The position numbers were made by a program, and so were the translations under genes. 14,615 nucleotides of DNA from UBA288 sp050178135 (GTDB taxonomy: Archaea > Halobacteriota > Methanomicrobia > Methanomicrobiales > Methanospirillaceae). A model generated the notes under the pieces. It was not told the DNA's origin. It saw nothing but the letters and a program-made list of their open reading frames with translations, and did no database searches. Shown piece by piece: positions 7,501-14,542 of the stretch. Each line of letters opens with the position of its first letter. Within the stretch, counting starts at the first letter, position 1. The stretch spans positions 1-14,615 of the forward strand of contig JBFXGJ010000044.1 in the NCBI GenBank assembly GCA_050178135.1, in the 5' to 3' direction.

Positions 7501-7935
7501 GTCCAGGTCGCTCATCTCGATGATCCGCGTGATGTCGCCCTGCATCACCACGTTGTAGCCGTGAGGGCGGACACCGAGCCGTCCGAGGTAGTCGGCGACC
7601 TCGCTCTGCTTTGAGAGCCGGTCGTTCATGTAAAAATAGCTGTAGTAGCCGTTTTCCGTCCTTTTTATCCGGCGACGGATGCGAGTGCCGTCGGAGAACC
7701 GGAGGGCAACCTCGGCGGTGGAGCGGTGGCTCGAGATGTTGATCAGGTCGGTCAGTTTCTCCGCCCGGAGCGAGTGGGACGAAGAGAGTCCCAGGACGAA
7801 GAGGATCGCGTCGATGATGTTCGACTTCCCCGACCCGTTCGGACCGGAGATGACCGTGAAGCCCCGGGAAAAGGGGATCCGGGTCTTCCCTGAGAATGAC
7901 TTGAAGTTATCGATCTCAAGCTCGCTGATGAACAA
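4495..7935 (-). CDS. smc: Chromosome segregation protein SMC
   Basis: Condensin ATPase of 1146 aa, the full length expected for archaeal SMC. The Walker A motif GPNGSGKS is at residues 31-38. Two long heptad-rich coiled-coil arms (about 160-490 and 655-1000) flank the hinge (about 493-650, with LGRVPPDFMEAL and the glycine-rich TGAMTGG). The signature LSGGEKSLT lies near residue 1050, and Walker B, PFYAFDEVDMSLD, near 1080. The start appears to be TTG at 7935 (MFISELEIDNFKSF is the conserved N-terminus), with AGGGG about 8 nt upstream. It begins 12 nt after the coiled-coil gene and overlaps scpA, so the three form one operon. Acts on the nucleoid as a homodimer with ScpA. Confidence 0.96.
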   Translation of the reverse strand: MFISELEIDNFKSFSGKTRIPFSRGFTVISGPNGSGKSNIIDAILFVLGLSSSHSLRAEKLTDLINISSHRSTAEVALRFSDGTRIRRRIKRTENGYYSYFYMNDRLSKQSEVADYLGRLGVRPHGYNVVMQGDITRIIEMSDLDRRRVIDEIAGVAEFDLRRNQAFAELEVVKERIEREELLLREASRRLEELSVEREQALVHKQLTEELAAYEDCRAAAELAEKEKERTALLSLIEEHRLDAARLDGDRSHQAHELSYLQGDLAALDEEIHRRSGSEYLKLLSQLEEAKGVIKASRLSIDAYRREREENLQAVNRAFADTRRTEEKITAAQTQVRNLSIDRTNLAMEQAQVQSRLRTIEGRLQAGQAETAEAQAELFRLLAALEELTGRRAELLRRQDQLIEESRSRTRERERLGTRRSELNAAIISDTAALDEARASQQAHGEERRRIEASLSVVERDLLRARSEFEALRLSQRANEQALMRCEAQQQVQGDAGGRALEAVLGMDGVHGTIASLGRVPPDFMEALNTAAGSRLNNVVVDDDRVASEAIAYLKETRAGRLTFLPLNRLREVPRPPVSGDGIVDYAVNLVRFDPVYERAFGLVFGATLVMETLSLARRLLGKHRMVTLEGELLEKTGAMTGGYQKRSVRGFAASVEDEVRRLLAALAEQEEESKRIETTVGRLSGESDTLREARSRADQEAARCGVLVEEYERRLAASAAELEEMARSEDALGGEGQDGVVERAGIEQALNDVQDEVQKTNRRVASLRKELEETEIPELTDQRERARAELEEVERRLRNKESDIADAQRERIYFSRRIEELGEERGRLEAKNRHLEEETAQAEVQIAASEEEIHALELRQQTFSAELEELRRRRASMQEGIQQFERALLDLESRLERTRFQMEVCIGREQSLITECAVLKERVGDRTTTLSLAEIDEGIATTELALRRLGAVNMLAVEEYDRVAERVAGRAEMVEVLSRERGTLLERIAHFEAQKLEAFLEAYTAINENFCRIFATLTSGNGRLVLECEDDPFEGGLTFAVQPRDKAVHLLNALSGGEKSLTTLAFIFSIQQYMPAPFYAFDEVDMSLDGSNVERIASMVREIASESQFVIVSLRKPMIDSADRVVGVTVRPDKSTLVTGVRTGD

Positions 7936-7947
7936 CGGTGCGGGCCC

Positions 7948-8562
7948 CTAGCGCTTCCTGGGTGGACGCGGCGGTTCCTTCTCCTCTGCGAAGATCACGG
8001 CATCCACGTGCCGCTCGGAGCGGTCCTGCCCGGACTTTCGGTCCTGCCGCTTGTTCTGGTATCCGTTCGGGGCGACGATATACTCCTTCCCGATGCGTTT
8101 CTCGGGACGGATGGTTCCGTCCGGCTGCATGATCATGTCCATATCCTCGGACAGGGCGGCAGACGCCGGGGCGAGCGGGACACCAGTCTGGACCGGAGGG
8201 GCCTGTGGCGAGAGCTTGTCCGCGTTCCGTGGACGGACCAGGACCGTTGGTGCCGACTCGGCAGGTTCCGGGGTGCGAGACGACGGCGCTCTCCTCATGG
8301 GTGCCGGGGGCTCCTCCCGCTCGAAAGCCCGCGACATCTTCTGGACCAGCGCCTTCAGGTCAAGGAGTTCCTCGGTGAGACCCTTTACCACCGCTTCGAG
8401 CTCTCGGACCCGGCGCTCAAGCGTGGCGGTACGGCCGTCGTCATTCCCACCGGCGGGGCGCTCTGCCTCCCGCCGGTCGGCCTCCCGGAGCAGGTCGAGC
8501 GCCCGCTCCTTCTCCTCGAGCTCGTGCTCCAGGTACTTGATCTTCGCATCCTTCATGGCCAT
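7948..8562 (-). CDS. Coiled-coil protein of unknown function, first gene of the smc-scpA operon
   Basis: I do not recognise this 204-aa protein. The start ATG at 8562 has a perfect GGAGG 6 nt upstream (8569-8573); a second ATG at 8556 is less well placed, and a longer frame to 8664 would run through the divergent promoter. Residues about 5-35 and 45-85 are charged heptad-type helices (KYLEHELEEKERALDLLRE; LERRVRELEAVVKGLTEELL) separated by a Gly/Asn break. Then comes a Pro/Ala/Ser-rich disordered linker (85-140), a compact motif MIMQPDGTIRPEKRIGKEYI (143-162), and a very basic tail ending PPRPPRKR. No signal peptide or membrane segment. Its position 12 nt upstream of smc suggests a nucleoid or condensin-related role, which is inference. 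Confidence 0.75.
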   Translation of the reverse strand: MAMKDAKIKYLEHELEEKERALDLLREADRREAERPAGGNDDGRTATLERRVRELEAVVKGLTEELLDLKALVQKMSRAFEREEPPAPMRRAPSSRTPEPAESAPTVLVRPRNADKLSPQAPPVQTGVPLAPASAALSEDMDMIMQPDGTIRPEKRIGKEYIVAPNGYQNKRQDRKSGQDRSERHVDAVIFAEEKEPPRPPRKR

Positions 8563-8593
8563 GCGTGCCCTCCGGAGAAAGGGTGCGACCTGG

Positions 8594-8608
8594 AAGGTTA
8601 TATTCCTT
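8594..8608. promoter_or_regulatory. Near-palindromic TATA element between the smc and glyA operons
   Basis: AAGGTTATATTCCTT reads similarly on both strands. On the minus strand it gives a start near 8576, just ahead of the GGAGG of the coiled-coil gene. On the plus strand it gives a start near 8626, 25-49 nt ahead of the two candidate glyA starts. It is the only good box A in the gap for either direction. Confidence 0.5.
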
Positions 8609-8674
8609 ACAATCCATACGAGCCCAGTACGCCCGAAGAAACACTCATACATGCCGAAGTCCAATTCTGTTTAT

Positions 8675-9916
8675 ATGTCGCATCTTGCCGATGTGGATCC
8701 AGAAATTGCGCGGATCATCGAGAGCGAGCGGCTCCGCCAGGTGAACGGGCTCGAGCTTATCGCCTCCGAGAACCTCGTGAGCCGTGCCGTGCTCGAGGCC
8801 ATGGGCTCGATCATGACCAACAAGTACGCCGAGGGCTATCCCGGGAAGCGTTACTACGGTGGGTGCGAGTTCCACGACCAGGCGGAGAACCTCGCCCGCG
8901 ACCGCGTCAAACAGCTCTTCGGCGCCGAGCACGCGAACGTGCAGGCCCACTCGGGCACCCAGGCCAACATGGCTGTTTACTTCTCGGTCATGGAGTGCGG
9001 CGTCGACCGGATGATGTCGATGTCGCTCACCCAGGGCGGGCACCTCTCGCACGGTTCCCCGGTCTCGTTCAGCGGCAAGATGTACGAGGTCCACCAGTAC
9101 GGCGTCGACCTCGCCACTGAGACCCTCGACTATGGTGTGGTCGAGGAGCAGGCGAAGAAGGTGAAGCCTGCAGTGATCGTCTGCGGGGCTTCGGCCTACC
9201 CGCGTGAGATCGACTTCAAGGCATTCCAGGAGATCGCCGACGGGGTCGATGCCTACTGCATGGCGGACATCGCGCACATCGCCGGGCTCTGCGCCGCGGG
9301 CATCCACCCGAACCCGACGGGCGTCGTCGACTTCGTCACATCGACCACCCACAAGACCCTGCGTGGTCCGCGCGGCGGGTTCATCCTCTGCGGCGAGGAG
9401 CATGCACAGTCGATCGACAAGGCGATCTTCCCCGGGATGCAGGGCGGTCCCCTGATGCACACGATCGCGGCGAAAGCCGTCTGTTTTGCAGAGGCGTTGA
9501 AGCCCTCGTACAGGGACTACGCCCGCCAGGTGGTCAAGAATGCCCAGACGATGGCGACGGTCCTGGGCGATGCCGGGCTTCGGCTCGTCTCCGGAGGCAC
9601 CGACAACCACCTGATCCTGATCGACCTCTCGAACCGGGGTATCACCGGGCTCGAGGCCGAGAACGCGCTCGGCAAGGCCGGCATCACGGTCAACAAGAAC
9701 ACCATCCCGAATGAGAACCGGTCGCCGTTCGTCACGAGCGGCCTGAGGATCGGCACCCCGGCGGTCACCTCCCGGGGCATGAAAGAGAGCGAGATGCGGA
9801 CGGTCGGCGAGTGGATCGCCCGTGTCCTCGCTGATGTCACGAACGAGTCGGTGATCCGCGAAGTTGCCGCCGAAGTCACCGCGATGGCCTCGCAGTACCC
9901 CCTCCACCCCGAATAA
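8675..9916 (+). CDS. glyA: Serine hydroxymethyltransferase
   Basis: PLP enzyme (413 aa) interconverting serine and glycine while moving a C1 unit to or from a reduced pterin. Family motifs in order: LELIASENLVS near the N-terminus, KYAEGYPGKRYYGG, AHSGTQANMAVY, LSHGSPVSFSG, DIAHIAGL, and TTHKTLRGPRGG with the PLP lysine at residue 227. FVTSGLRIGTPA and TSRGMKE close the C-terminal domain. I prefer the ATG at 8675 (MSHLADVDPEI), which matches how methanogen GlyA proteins begin; the ATG at 8651 adds eight residues, and neither has a clear ribosome binding site. It heads a run with folD and a DHPS-family gene, which suggests tetrahydrofolate as carrier; in Methanosarcina barkeri the enzyme is H4F-specific, whereas others use H4MPT. 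Confidence 0.96.
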   Translation: MSHLADVDPEIARIIESERLRQVNGLELIASENLVSRAVLEAMGSIMTNKYAEGYPGKRYYGGCEFHDQAENLARDRVKQLFGAEHANVQAHSGTQANMAVYFSVMECGVDRMMSMSLTQGGHLSHGSPVSFSGKMYEVHQYGVDLATETLDYGVVEEQAKKVKPAVIVCGASAYPREIDFKAFQEIADGVDAYCMADIAHIAGLCAAGIHPNPTGVVDFVTSTTHKTLRGPRGGFILCGEEHAQSIDKAIFPGMQGGPLMHTIAAKAVCFAEALKPSYRDYARQVVKNAQTMATVLGDAGLRLVSGGTDNHLILIDLSNRGITGLEAENALGKAGITVNKNTIPNENRSPFVTSGLRIGTPAVTSRGMKESEMRTVGEWIARVLADVTNESVIREVAAEVTAMASQYPLHPE

Positions 9917-9952
9917 TCGAAAAAATTCGTGATCCAGAGGAGAGAATACGGC

Positions 9953-10801
9953 ATGGCAGTGATCCTCGACGGTAAAGCGGTCTCGGAGAAACGGATCGAA
10001 CTCCTGCGCGAGGCGATCGACGAGTCGGGGCTCTCCCCCCGGCTCGCGACCGTTCTTGTTGGAGACGACCCGGCATCGGCGCTGTACGTTCGAATGAAGC
10101 ACCAGGCCTGTGAACGGGTCCACATCGGATCGATAAACGTGACGCTTCCGGTTGATGCGACAACGGAACGCGTCGTTGAGGCGGTCCGAAAATTGAACGC
10201 AGATCCAGAGATCAGCGGGATCCTGGTCCAGCTCCCGCTGCCCGGCGGGATCGACCAGGAGGCCGTGATCGAGGCAGTGTCCCCTGAAAAAGACGTGGAC
10301 GGGTTTCACCCCTGCAACATCGGTCGCCTCGTCTCGGGCCGTCCTCGCTTCGCCCCCTGCACCCCGCTCGGGATTATGAACCTGCTCGGGGAGTATGGGA
10401 TCGAACTCGCTGGACGGCGTGCGGTGGTGGTGGGCCGGTCGATCGATGTCGGTCGGCCGATGGCGGCCCTCCTCCTGAACGCGGACGCAACTGTCACGGT
10501 CTGTCACAGCCGGACCAACGACCTGGCCTCCGTCACCCGCGAGGCCGATCTGGTGGTGGCGGCGGTCGGCCGCCCCCGGTTCATCACCGAGGAGATGGTC
10601 GGCCAGGGGACCACGGTGGTCGATGTCGGGACCAACCGCGTCGATGGACGCCTCGTCGGTGACGTCGACTTCGAGGCCGTCCGTGAACGGGCCGCCGCAA
10701 TCACGCCCGTGCCCGGCGGGGTCGGGCCCATGACGATCGCGACCCTGATGGAGAACACCTTCGCGGCCGCGAGACACCAGGCATGCGGACCTGCACCGTA
10801 G
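9953..10801 (+). CDS. folD: Methylenetetrahydrofolate dehydrogenase / methenyltetrahydrofolate cyclohydrolase
   Basis: Bifunctional enzyme (282 aa) oxidising methylene-H4F to methenyl-H4F with NAD(P) and hydrolysing it to formyl-H4F. The substrate-site YVRMK pattern (Y45, catalytic K49), LVQLPLPGG (about 91-99, with Q93), KDVDGFHP (113-120) and PCTPLG are all intact. The Rossmann motif VVGRSIDVGRPMA (159-171) and the C-terminal PVPGGVGPMTIATLMENT complete it. The start ATG at 9953 follows AGAGGAG at 9936-9942, 36 nt after glyA; the in-frame GTG at 9929 would precede that site. Its last 19 nt overlap the next gene. FolD is absent from many methanogens, which use Mtd and Mch on H4MPT; with glyA it indicates a separate H4F pathway for biosynthesis. 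Confidence 0.96.
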   Translation: MAVILDGKAVSEKRIELLREAIDESGLSPRLATVLVGDDPASALYVRMKHQACERVHIGSINVTLPVDATTERVVEAVRKLNADPEISGILVQLPLPGGIDQEAVIEAVSPEKDVDGFHPCNIGRLVSGRPRFAPCTPLGIMNLLGEYGIELAGRRAVVVGRSIDVGRPMAALLLNADATVTVCHSRTNDLASVTREADLVVAAVGRPRFITEEMVGQGTTVVDVGTNRVDGRLVGDVDFEAVRERAAAITPVPGGVGPMTIATLMENTFAAARHQACGPAP

Positions 10802-11595
10802 GCAGTGTCAGGATCGGCCCCGGGGAGCCCCCCCGCCTGATGGGGGTCCTCAACGGAAGCCCTGAGTCCTTCTATTCCGGCTCATTCTTTTCACCTGCTC
10901 ATGTGCGAGAGGCTGCGGACCGCTGTGTCGATGCCGGGGCTGTTATCCTCGACCTGGGAGCCCGGTCGACGGCACCGGAGAGTCCGTCGATCTCCGTGCA
11001 CGAGGAGGCGGCCCGGATGGACGCCCTCCTCTCCGAACTCGACGGCACCGGGTACGTGATCTCGGTCGATACGATGCACACCGAGGTCCTCGAGAATTGT
11101 CTGCGGCACGACGTCCATATGCTGAACGATATCAACGGGTTCCGTGACCCGGCACTCGTCCGGCGCGCAGCGGAAGCGGGGCTCGCGGGCTGTGGGATGG
11201 CGGCATTCGAGGCGCCCGGCGACCCCCTCGGGGTCGAGGCGACCCTGAACGCACTCGCACAGGTCGTGATCCGGGCAGGGGACGCCGGGCTCTCTGAGCT
11301 CGTCCTGGATCCGGGCATCGGCCTCTGGACGAGCGAGCGAACCGTGGAGCACGACTGGGCACTTTGCTGCTGCTTCGACCGATTTTCGCGGCTCGGCACC
11401 CCATTGCTCGCCGCGATCTCTCGCAAGACCTTTCTTGGCCGGCTGACCGGTCGACCTCCTGAGGACCGTCTTGCCGCGTCGCTTGCGGCCACGAGTGCGC
11501 TCCTCGACCGGGGCGCGCACCTTGTCCGGACTCACGACGTCGCCGAGACCGCCGACCTGCTCCGGGTCCGGAGACGGCTGGAGAAATGCCCATGA
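10783..11595 (+). CDS. Dihydropteroate synthase family protein
   Basis: TIM-barrel protein of 270 aa. Canonical DHPS joins a hydroxymethylpterin pyrophosphate to p-aminobenzoate. Motifs in order: LMGVLNGSPESF (loop 1, N24), LDLGARSTAPES (loop 2, 56-67), ISVDT (93-97), LNDINGF (114-120), LDPGIG (175-180), AISRKTFLG (211-219, K215) and VRTHDV (248-253). The pterin-site Asp and Asn residues, the Lys and the terminal RTH are kept. Loop 2 has RSTA where bacterial enzymes have ESTR, and loop 1 has PESF for PDSF, so the pyrophosphate/pABA loops differ. The start ATG at 10783 overlaps folD by 19 nt, and the stop overlaps cofE by 4. Context favours a folate role; a methanopterin-related substrate is possible. 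Confidence 0.85.
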   Translation: MRTCTVGSVRIGPGEPPRLMGVLNGSPESFYSGSFFSPAHVREAADRCVDAGAVILDLGARSTAPESPSISVHEEAARMDALLSELDGTGYVISVDTMHTEVLENCLRHDVHMLNDINGFRDPALVRRAAEAGLAGCGMAAFEAPGDPLGVEATLNALAQVVIRAGDAGLSELVLDPGIGLWTSERTVEHDWALCCCFDRFSRLGTPLLAAISRKTFLGRLTGRPPEDRLAASLAATSALLDRGAHLVRTHDVAETADLLRVRRRLEKCP

Positions 11596-12371
11596 CCGAA
11601 ACCTTCTGTGTCCATGCCCTCAAGACCCGCATCCTGGTGACGGGCGACGACCTCGTCGAGGTCCTCGTCGAGTCAGCACAGGAGAGCACCGCTGTGAAGT
11701 TCCATGACGGAGATGTTGTGGTGATCGCCGAGACCGCGCTCGCGACGGTGGAAGGCGCGGTGATCGCGCTCGACGACGTCGAACCTTCGCCCCTGGCCGA
11801 AGAGCTCGGTGCGCGTCATGCCCTTGACCCCCGGGTCGCACAGGTCGTCCTGGACGAGTCCGACCGGGTGGTCGGGGGGATCGACGGGTTCCTGCTCTGC
11901 ATCAAGAATGGTACCCTGCTCCCGAACGCGGGCGTCGATGCTTCGAACGCCCCTCCCGGGCACGTCACCCCACTCCCTCGCGACCCCGACGGAAGCGCGA
12001 GACGGATCCGAGCGGGTCTCGAGGCGCGAACCGGCGTCCGGCTCGGCGTCCTGATCGCCGATTCGCGGACACACGCGATGCGGCTCGGAAGTTCGGGGGT
12101 CGCGATCGGGTGCGCGGGGGTCCCGTCCGTTGTCGACGAACGAGGGCGAACCGATCTCTACGGCCGGGTGCTCCAGGTGACCAAGCGTGCGGTGGCCGAC
12201 AGCATCGTCTCGGCTGCCGAGCTCGTCATGGGCGAGGCGGACGAGGCGGTGCCAGCAGCGCTGGTGCGAGGGATCGGACTCCCGGTCGGGGACTGGAGCG
12301 GGATCGAAGGGATCGCCGCCGAAGAGTGCCTCTTCATGGGAGCCATCCGCAGCGCCCGGGACGAGGAGTGA
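11592..12371 (+). CDS. cofE: Coenzyme F420-0:L-glutamate ligase family protein
   Basis: A 259-aa protein of the GTP-dependent F420 gamma-glutamyl ligase family, which adds glutamate to F420-0 in the cytoplasm. Recognisable blocks are GDDLVEVLVE, DGDVVVIAETALATVEG (39-55), NAGVDASNAPPG (112-123, Asp116), DPDGSARRIR (131-140), GVAIGCAG (169-176), GRTDLYGR (185-192) and ELVMGEADEAVPAALVRG. The two aspartates I expect to bind metal (116 and 157) are present. The segment after Asp157 reads SRTHAMRLG rather than the TNGR/TFGRP-type sequence of characterised CofE proteins, so this may be a divergent subgroup. The start ATG at 11592 forms an ATGA overlap with the DHPS stop and has GGAG 8 nt upstream; the ATG at 11586 is too close to that site. 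Confidence 0.8.
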   Translation: MTETFCVHALKTRILVTGDDLVEVLVESAQESTAVKFHDGDVVVIAETALATVEGAVIALDDVEPSPLAEELGARHALDPRVAQVVLDESDRVVGGIDGFLLCIKNGTLLPNAGVDASNAPPGHVTPLPRDPDGSARRIRAGLEARTGVRLGVLIADSRTHAMRLGSSGVAIGCAGVPSVVDERGRTDLYGRVLQVTKRAVADSIVSAAELVMGEADEAVPAALVRGIGLPVGDWSGIEGIAAEECLFMGAIRSARDEE

Positions 12372-12375
12372 ACCG

Positions 12376-13713
12376 ATGAACGGAGCGTGCACGGTCCCGC
12401 GGGTCGTGATCGGTGCCGCGACGAGCAGCGCCGGCAAGACCACCATCACCACCGGCTTGATGACCGCACTCCGGGCTCGCGGCCTGGTCGTGCAGCCCTT
12501 CAAGGTCGGGCCAGACTTCATCGACCCAACTCATCACACCCGGTGCTGCGGGAGGACCAGCCGGAACCTGGACCCATTCATGATGGGGGAGGACGGGGTC
12601 CGCGAGACCTTCGCACGTGCCTCCGAGGGGGCGGACATCGCCGTGATCGAGGGCGTGATGGGGCTCTTCGACGGTGTCGACGGGAGTGCATTCGGTTCAA
12701 CGGCGCACGTCGCCCGTCTCCTCGAGGCGCCTGTCCTCCTGGCGGTCGACGCGCGGGGGGCCTCGCGGACGGTGCACGCGATCGTGCACGGCATCGCCGG
12801 GTACGACCCCGGGGTCCGGGTGGCCGGCGTCGTCTTCAACCGGATCGGGAGCCCGCGCCACCGGGACCTGATCGAGCGCGGGAAGGAGGTGCCGGTGCTG
12901 GGCTGGGTACCCCGCGATGAACAGCTCGAGATCCCGAGCCGGCACCTCGGCCTCTCGCTCGCCCACGAGCTCGATGTTACCGATGCCCTGCGTGTGGTCG
13001 TCGGGGCCCACGTGGACCTCGATGCGGTGGTCGACCTCGCCCGGACAGCCCCCCCGCTCCCAGGCGTCGGGGCCCGTTCCCCAGTCGATGAGTCGGTATC
13101 GATCGGGGTCGCGAACGACCCCGCCTTCTGCTTCTACTACGCGGACAACCTGGACCGGCTCCGCGCACAGGGGGCACACCTCGTCTTCTTCTCCCCAATG
13201 GCCGACCCCCTCCCCAAGGTGGACGCTCTTTACCTGGGGGGCGGGTACCCGGAGCTGCATGCCAGGACCCTCTCGAACGCTCCCGCGCGGCGTGAGATCG
13301 CGCGGGCGGCAGAGGACGGACTGCCCGTCCTCGGGGAGTGCGGGGGACTCGCCTACCTCTGCCGCTCCCTCGAGACGGATGGTGAGTCGTTCCCGATGTG
13401 CGGGGTGCTGCCGGCGGACGCCGGGATGACCGGCGGGATCCGCGGGCTCGGGTACGTGGACGGCACCTGCACAGGGGGGCCCTTTTCTACACTCCACGGC
13501 ACCGGGGTGCGCGGTCACGAGTTCCACTACTCTGCCTGCCAGCCCGATGCGGATGCCCGGTTCGCCCTGGAGCTCTCGCGAGGACGAGGGATCCTGGAGG
13601 GTCGCGACGGCCTCTTCGAGTACGCAACCCTCGCGGGGTACACCCACGCCTACTTTTCGGACCGCTCTGCCGCTGCGCTCGTCGGCGCCGGCATCGCCTT
13701 TGTCCGCCGTTGA
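12376..13713 (+). CDS. cfbB: Cobyrinate / Ni-sirohydrochlorin a,c-diamide synthase (CbiA/CfbB family)
   Basis: ATP- and glutamine-dependent amidase of 445 aa, typical length. It converts the a and c acetate side chains of a metallated tetrapyrrole to amides. In methanogens CfbB does this on Ni-sirohydrochlorin for coenzyme F430, and related CbiA/CobB on cobyrinate for cobamides. The N-terminal synthetase domain has a P-loop (ATSSAGKTTIT, K21), FKVGPDFIDPTHH and VIEGVMGLFDG. The C-terminal glutamine amidotransferase domain has LYLGGGYPELHA, the catalytic Cys322 in GECGGLAYL, and HEFHYS (381-386). The ATG at 12376 has GAGGAG 7 nt upstream and lies 4 nt after cofE. No other cfb or cbi gene is in view, so F430 versus cobamide cannot be settled by context; cfbB is preferred because methanogen copies commonly serve F430. 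Confidence 0.88.
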   Translation: MNGACTVPRVVIGAATSSAGKTTITTGLMTALRARGLVVQPFKVGPDFIDPTHHTRCCGRTSRNLDPFMMGEDGVRETFARASEGADIAVIEGVMGLFDGVDGSAFGSTAHVARLLEAPVLLAVDARGASRTVHAIVHGIAGYDPGVRVAGVVFNRIGSPRHRDLIERGKEVPVLGWVPRDEQLEIPSRHLGLSLAHELDVTDALRVVVGAHVDLDAVVDLARTAPPLPGVGARSPVDESVSIGVANDPAFCFYYADNLDRLRAQGAHLVFFSPMADPLPKVDALYLGGGYPELHARTLSNAPARREIARAAEDGLPVLGECGGLAYLCRSLETDGESFPMCGVLPADAGMTGGIRGLGYVDGTCTGGPFSTLHGTGVRGHEFHYSACQPDADARFALELSRGRGILEGRDGLFEYATLAGYTHAYFSDRSAAALVGAGIAFVRR

Positions 13714-13726
13714 CCGGGAGCATCCG

Positions 13727-13734
13727 GATATATA
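13727..13734 (+). promoter_or_regulatory. Box A promoter of the isomerase/epimerase gene
   Basis: GATATATA sits 13 nt after the cfbB stop. Its usual spacing gives a start near 13755, leaving a leader of about 17 nt that carries the ribosome binding site (GAGG, 13764-13767). The gene therefore probably has its own transcript in addition to any read-through. Confidence 0.65.
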
Positions 13735-13771
13735 CCGGGTCCTCCAATCTTCTACCGGGGGAAGAGGATTC

Positions 13772-14491
13772 ATGGGAACGGCATTTGGCATCTCCTCGTT
13801 CTGCCTGAACGAACGGCCTCTAACAGAGGCCCTGGAGCGGCTCGCGGACCTTACGGACAGCGTCGAGGTGATGGACGAGGGGTGCCACCGCCTCCACGAC
13901 ACGGAGCTCCTCGAAACCTACGACCTCGAGTACTCGATCCATGCCCCCTCTCGGGGAGTCAACCTCGCCAGCCTCCTCGAACCGATACGGAGAGCGAGCG
14001 TCGAGGTGACCACTGCGTGCTTCTCTCTTGCCGCGCGGGTGGATGCCGGGGTGGTCGTCCACCCGGGGTACTTCGCGTGGCCCCACGAGCGAGCGGAGGC
14101 CGAACGGCAGTTCCACCTCTCTCTCCTCGAACTCAAAGAGAGCGCGACTGATCTCTCGATCCCCTTCTATGTCGAGAACATGGGGAACTGGGAGCACTTC
14201 CTCCTCAAGACACCCGAAGAACTCTCTCTGGTCGACGGGGCTGGTTTTGCCCTGGACGTCGGGCACGCCCACCAGAACCATGCGCTCCCCGGCTTTCTCG
14301 AGGCCCGGATCGACCATGTCCACCTGCACGACAACGATGGGACGACCGACTCCCACGCCCCTGTCGGCGAGGGAACGATCGATTTTAACGCCGTGATGAA
14401 GGCGGTTCGACGCAACGGCGCCCGCCCCATCATCGAGGTGGGGACGTTCGAGGGCGTCATCTCGAGTCTCAAAGCACTCGACGGCGTCTGA
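13772..14491 (+). CDS. Sugar phosphate isomerase/epimerase family TIM-barrel protein
   Basis: A 239-aa protein of the xylose isomerase-like/endonuclease IV TIM-barrel family. Metal-ligand-type residues appear at strand ends in the expected order: YSIHAP (H57), VVHPGY (H97), FYVENMG (E135), LDVGHAHQN (D162, H165), HVHLHDNDG (H184, H186), DSHAPVGEGTIDF (H195) and IIEV (E222). The family includes sugar isomerases, epimerases and AP endonucleases, and the substrate cannot be read from sequence. At 239 aa it is shorter than endonuclease IV (about 280), which favours the small epimerase-like group. The start ATG at 13772 has GAGG 4 nt upstream; a longer frame back to 13547 overlaps cfbB and is unlikely. 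The neighbouring cofactor genes give no firm clue. Confidence 0.85.
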   Translation: MGTAFGISSFCLNERPLTEALERLADLTDSVEVMDEGCHRLHDTELLETYDLEYSIHAPSRGVNLASLLEPIRRASVEVTTACFSLAARVDAGVVVHPGYFAWPHERAEAERQFHLSLLELKESATDLSIPFYVENMGNWEHFLLKTPEELSLVDGAGFALDVGHAHQNHALPGFLEARIDHVHLHDNDGTTDSHAPVGEGTIDFNAVMKAVRRNGARPIIEVGTFEGVISSLKALDGV

Positions 14492-14500
14492 GATAGTCGG

Positions 14501-14512
14501 AACCTTTTTTAC
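14501..14512 (+). promoter_or_regulatory. Oligo-T run: terminator of the epimerase gene and likely box A of tRNA-Thr
   Basis: AACCTTTTTTAC starts 10 nt after the stop codon. T6 can end the upstream transcript. With the AACC flank it also resembles a BRE plus box A; normal spacing would give a start near 14533, 10 nt before the mature tRNA. A second AT-rich octamer, ATTTATTG at 14526-14533, would start inside the tRNA and is less likely. Confidence 0.45.
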
Positions 14513-14542
14513 CAAACGGGGCGCAATTTATTGATACGTCTC

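Noticed and set aside
8670..8677. TTTATATG as a plus-strand promoter
   Set aside because: It overlaps the preferred glyA start codon, and a start 25 nt downstream would cut off the conserved N-terminus. The element at 8594-8608 is better placed.
8645..10777. A 710-aa minus-strand frame opposite glyA and folD
   Set aside because: It is antisense to two strongly conserved genes, rich in H/R/D as GC-rich shadows are, with no motif.
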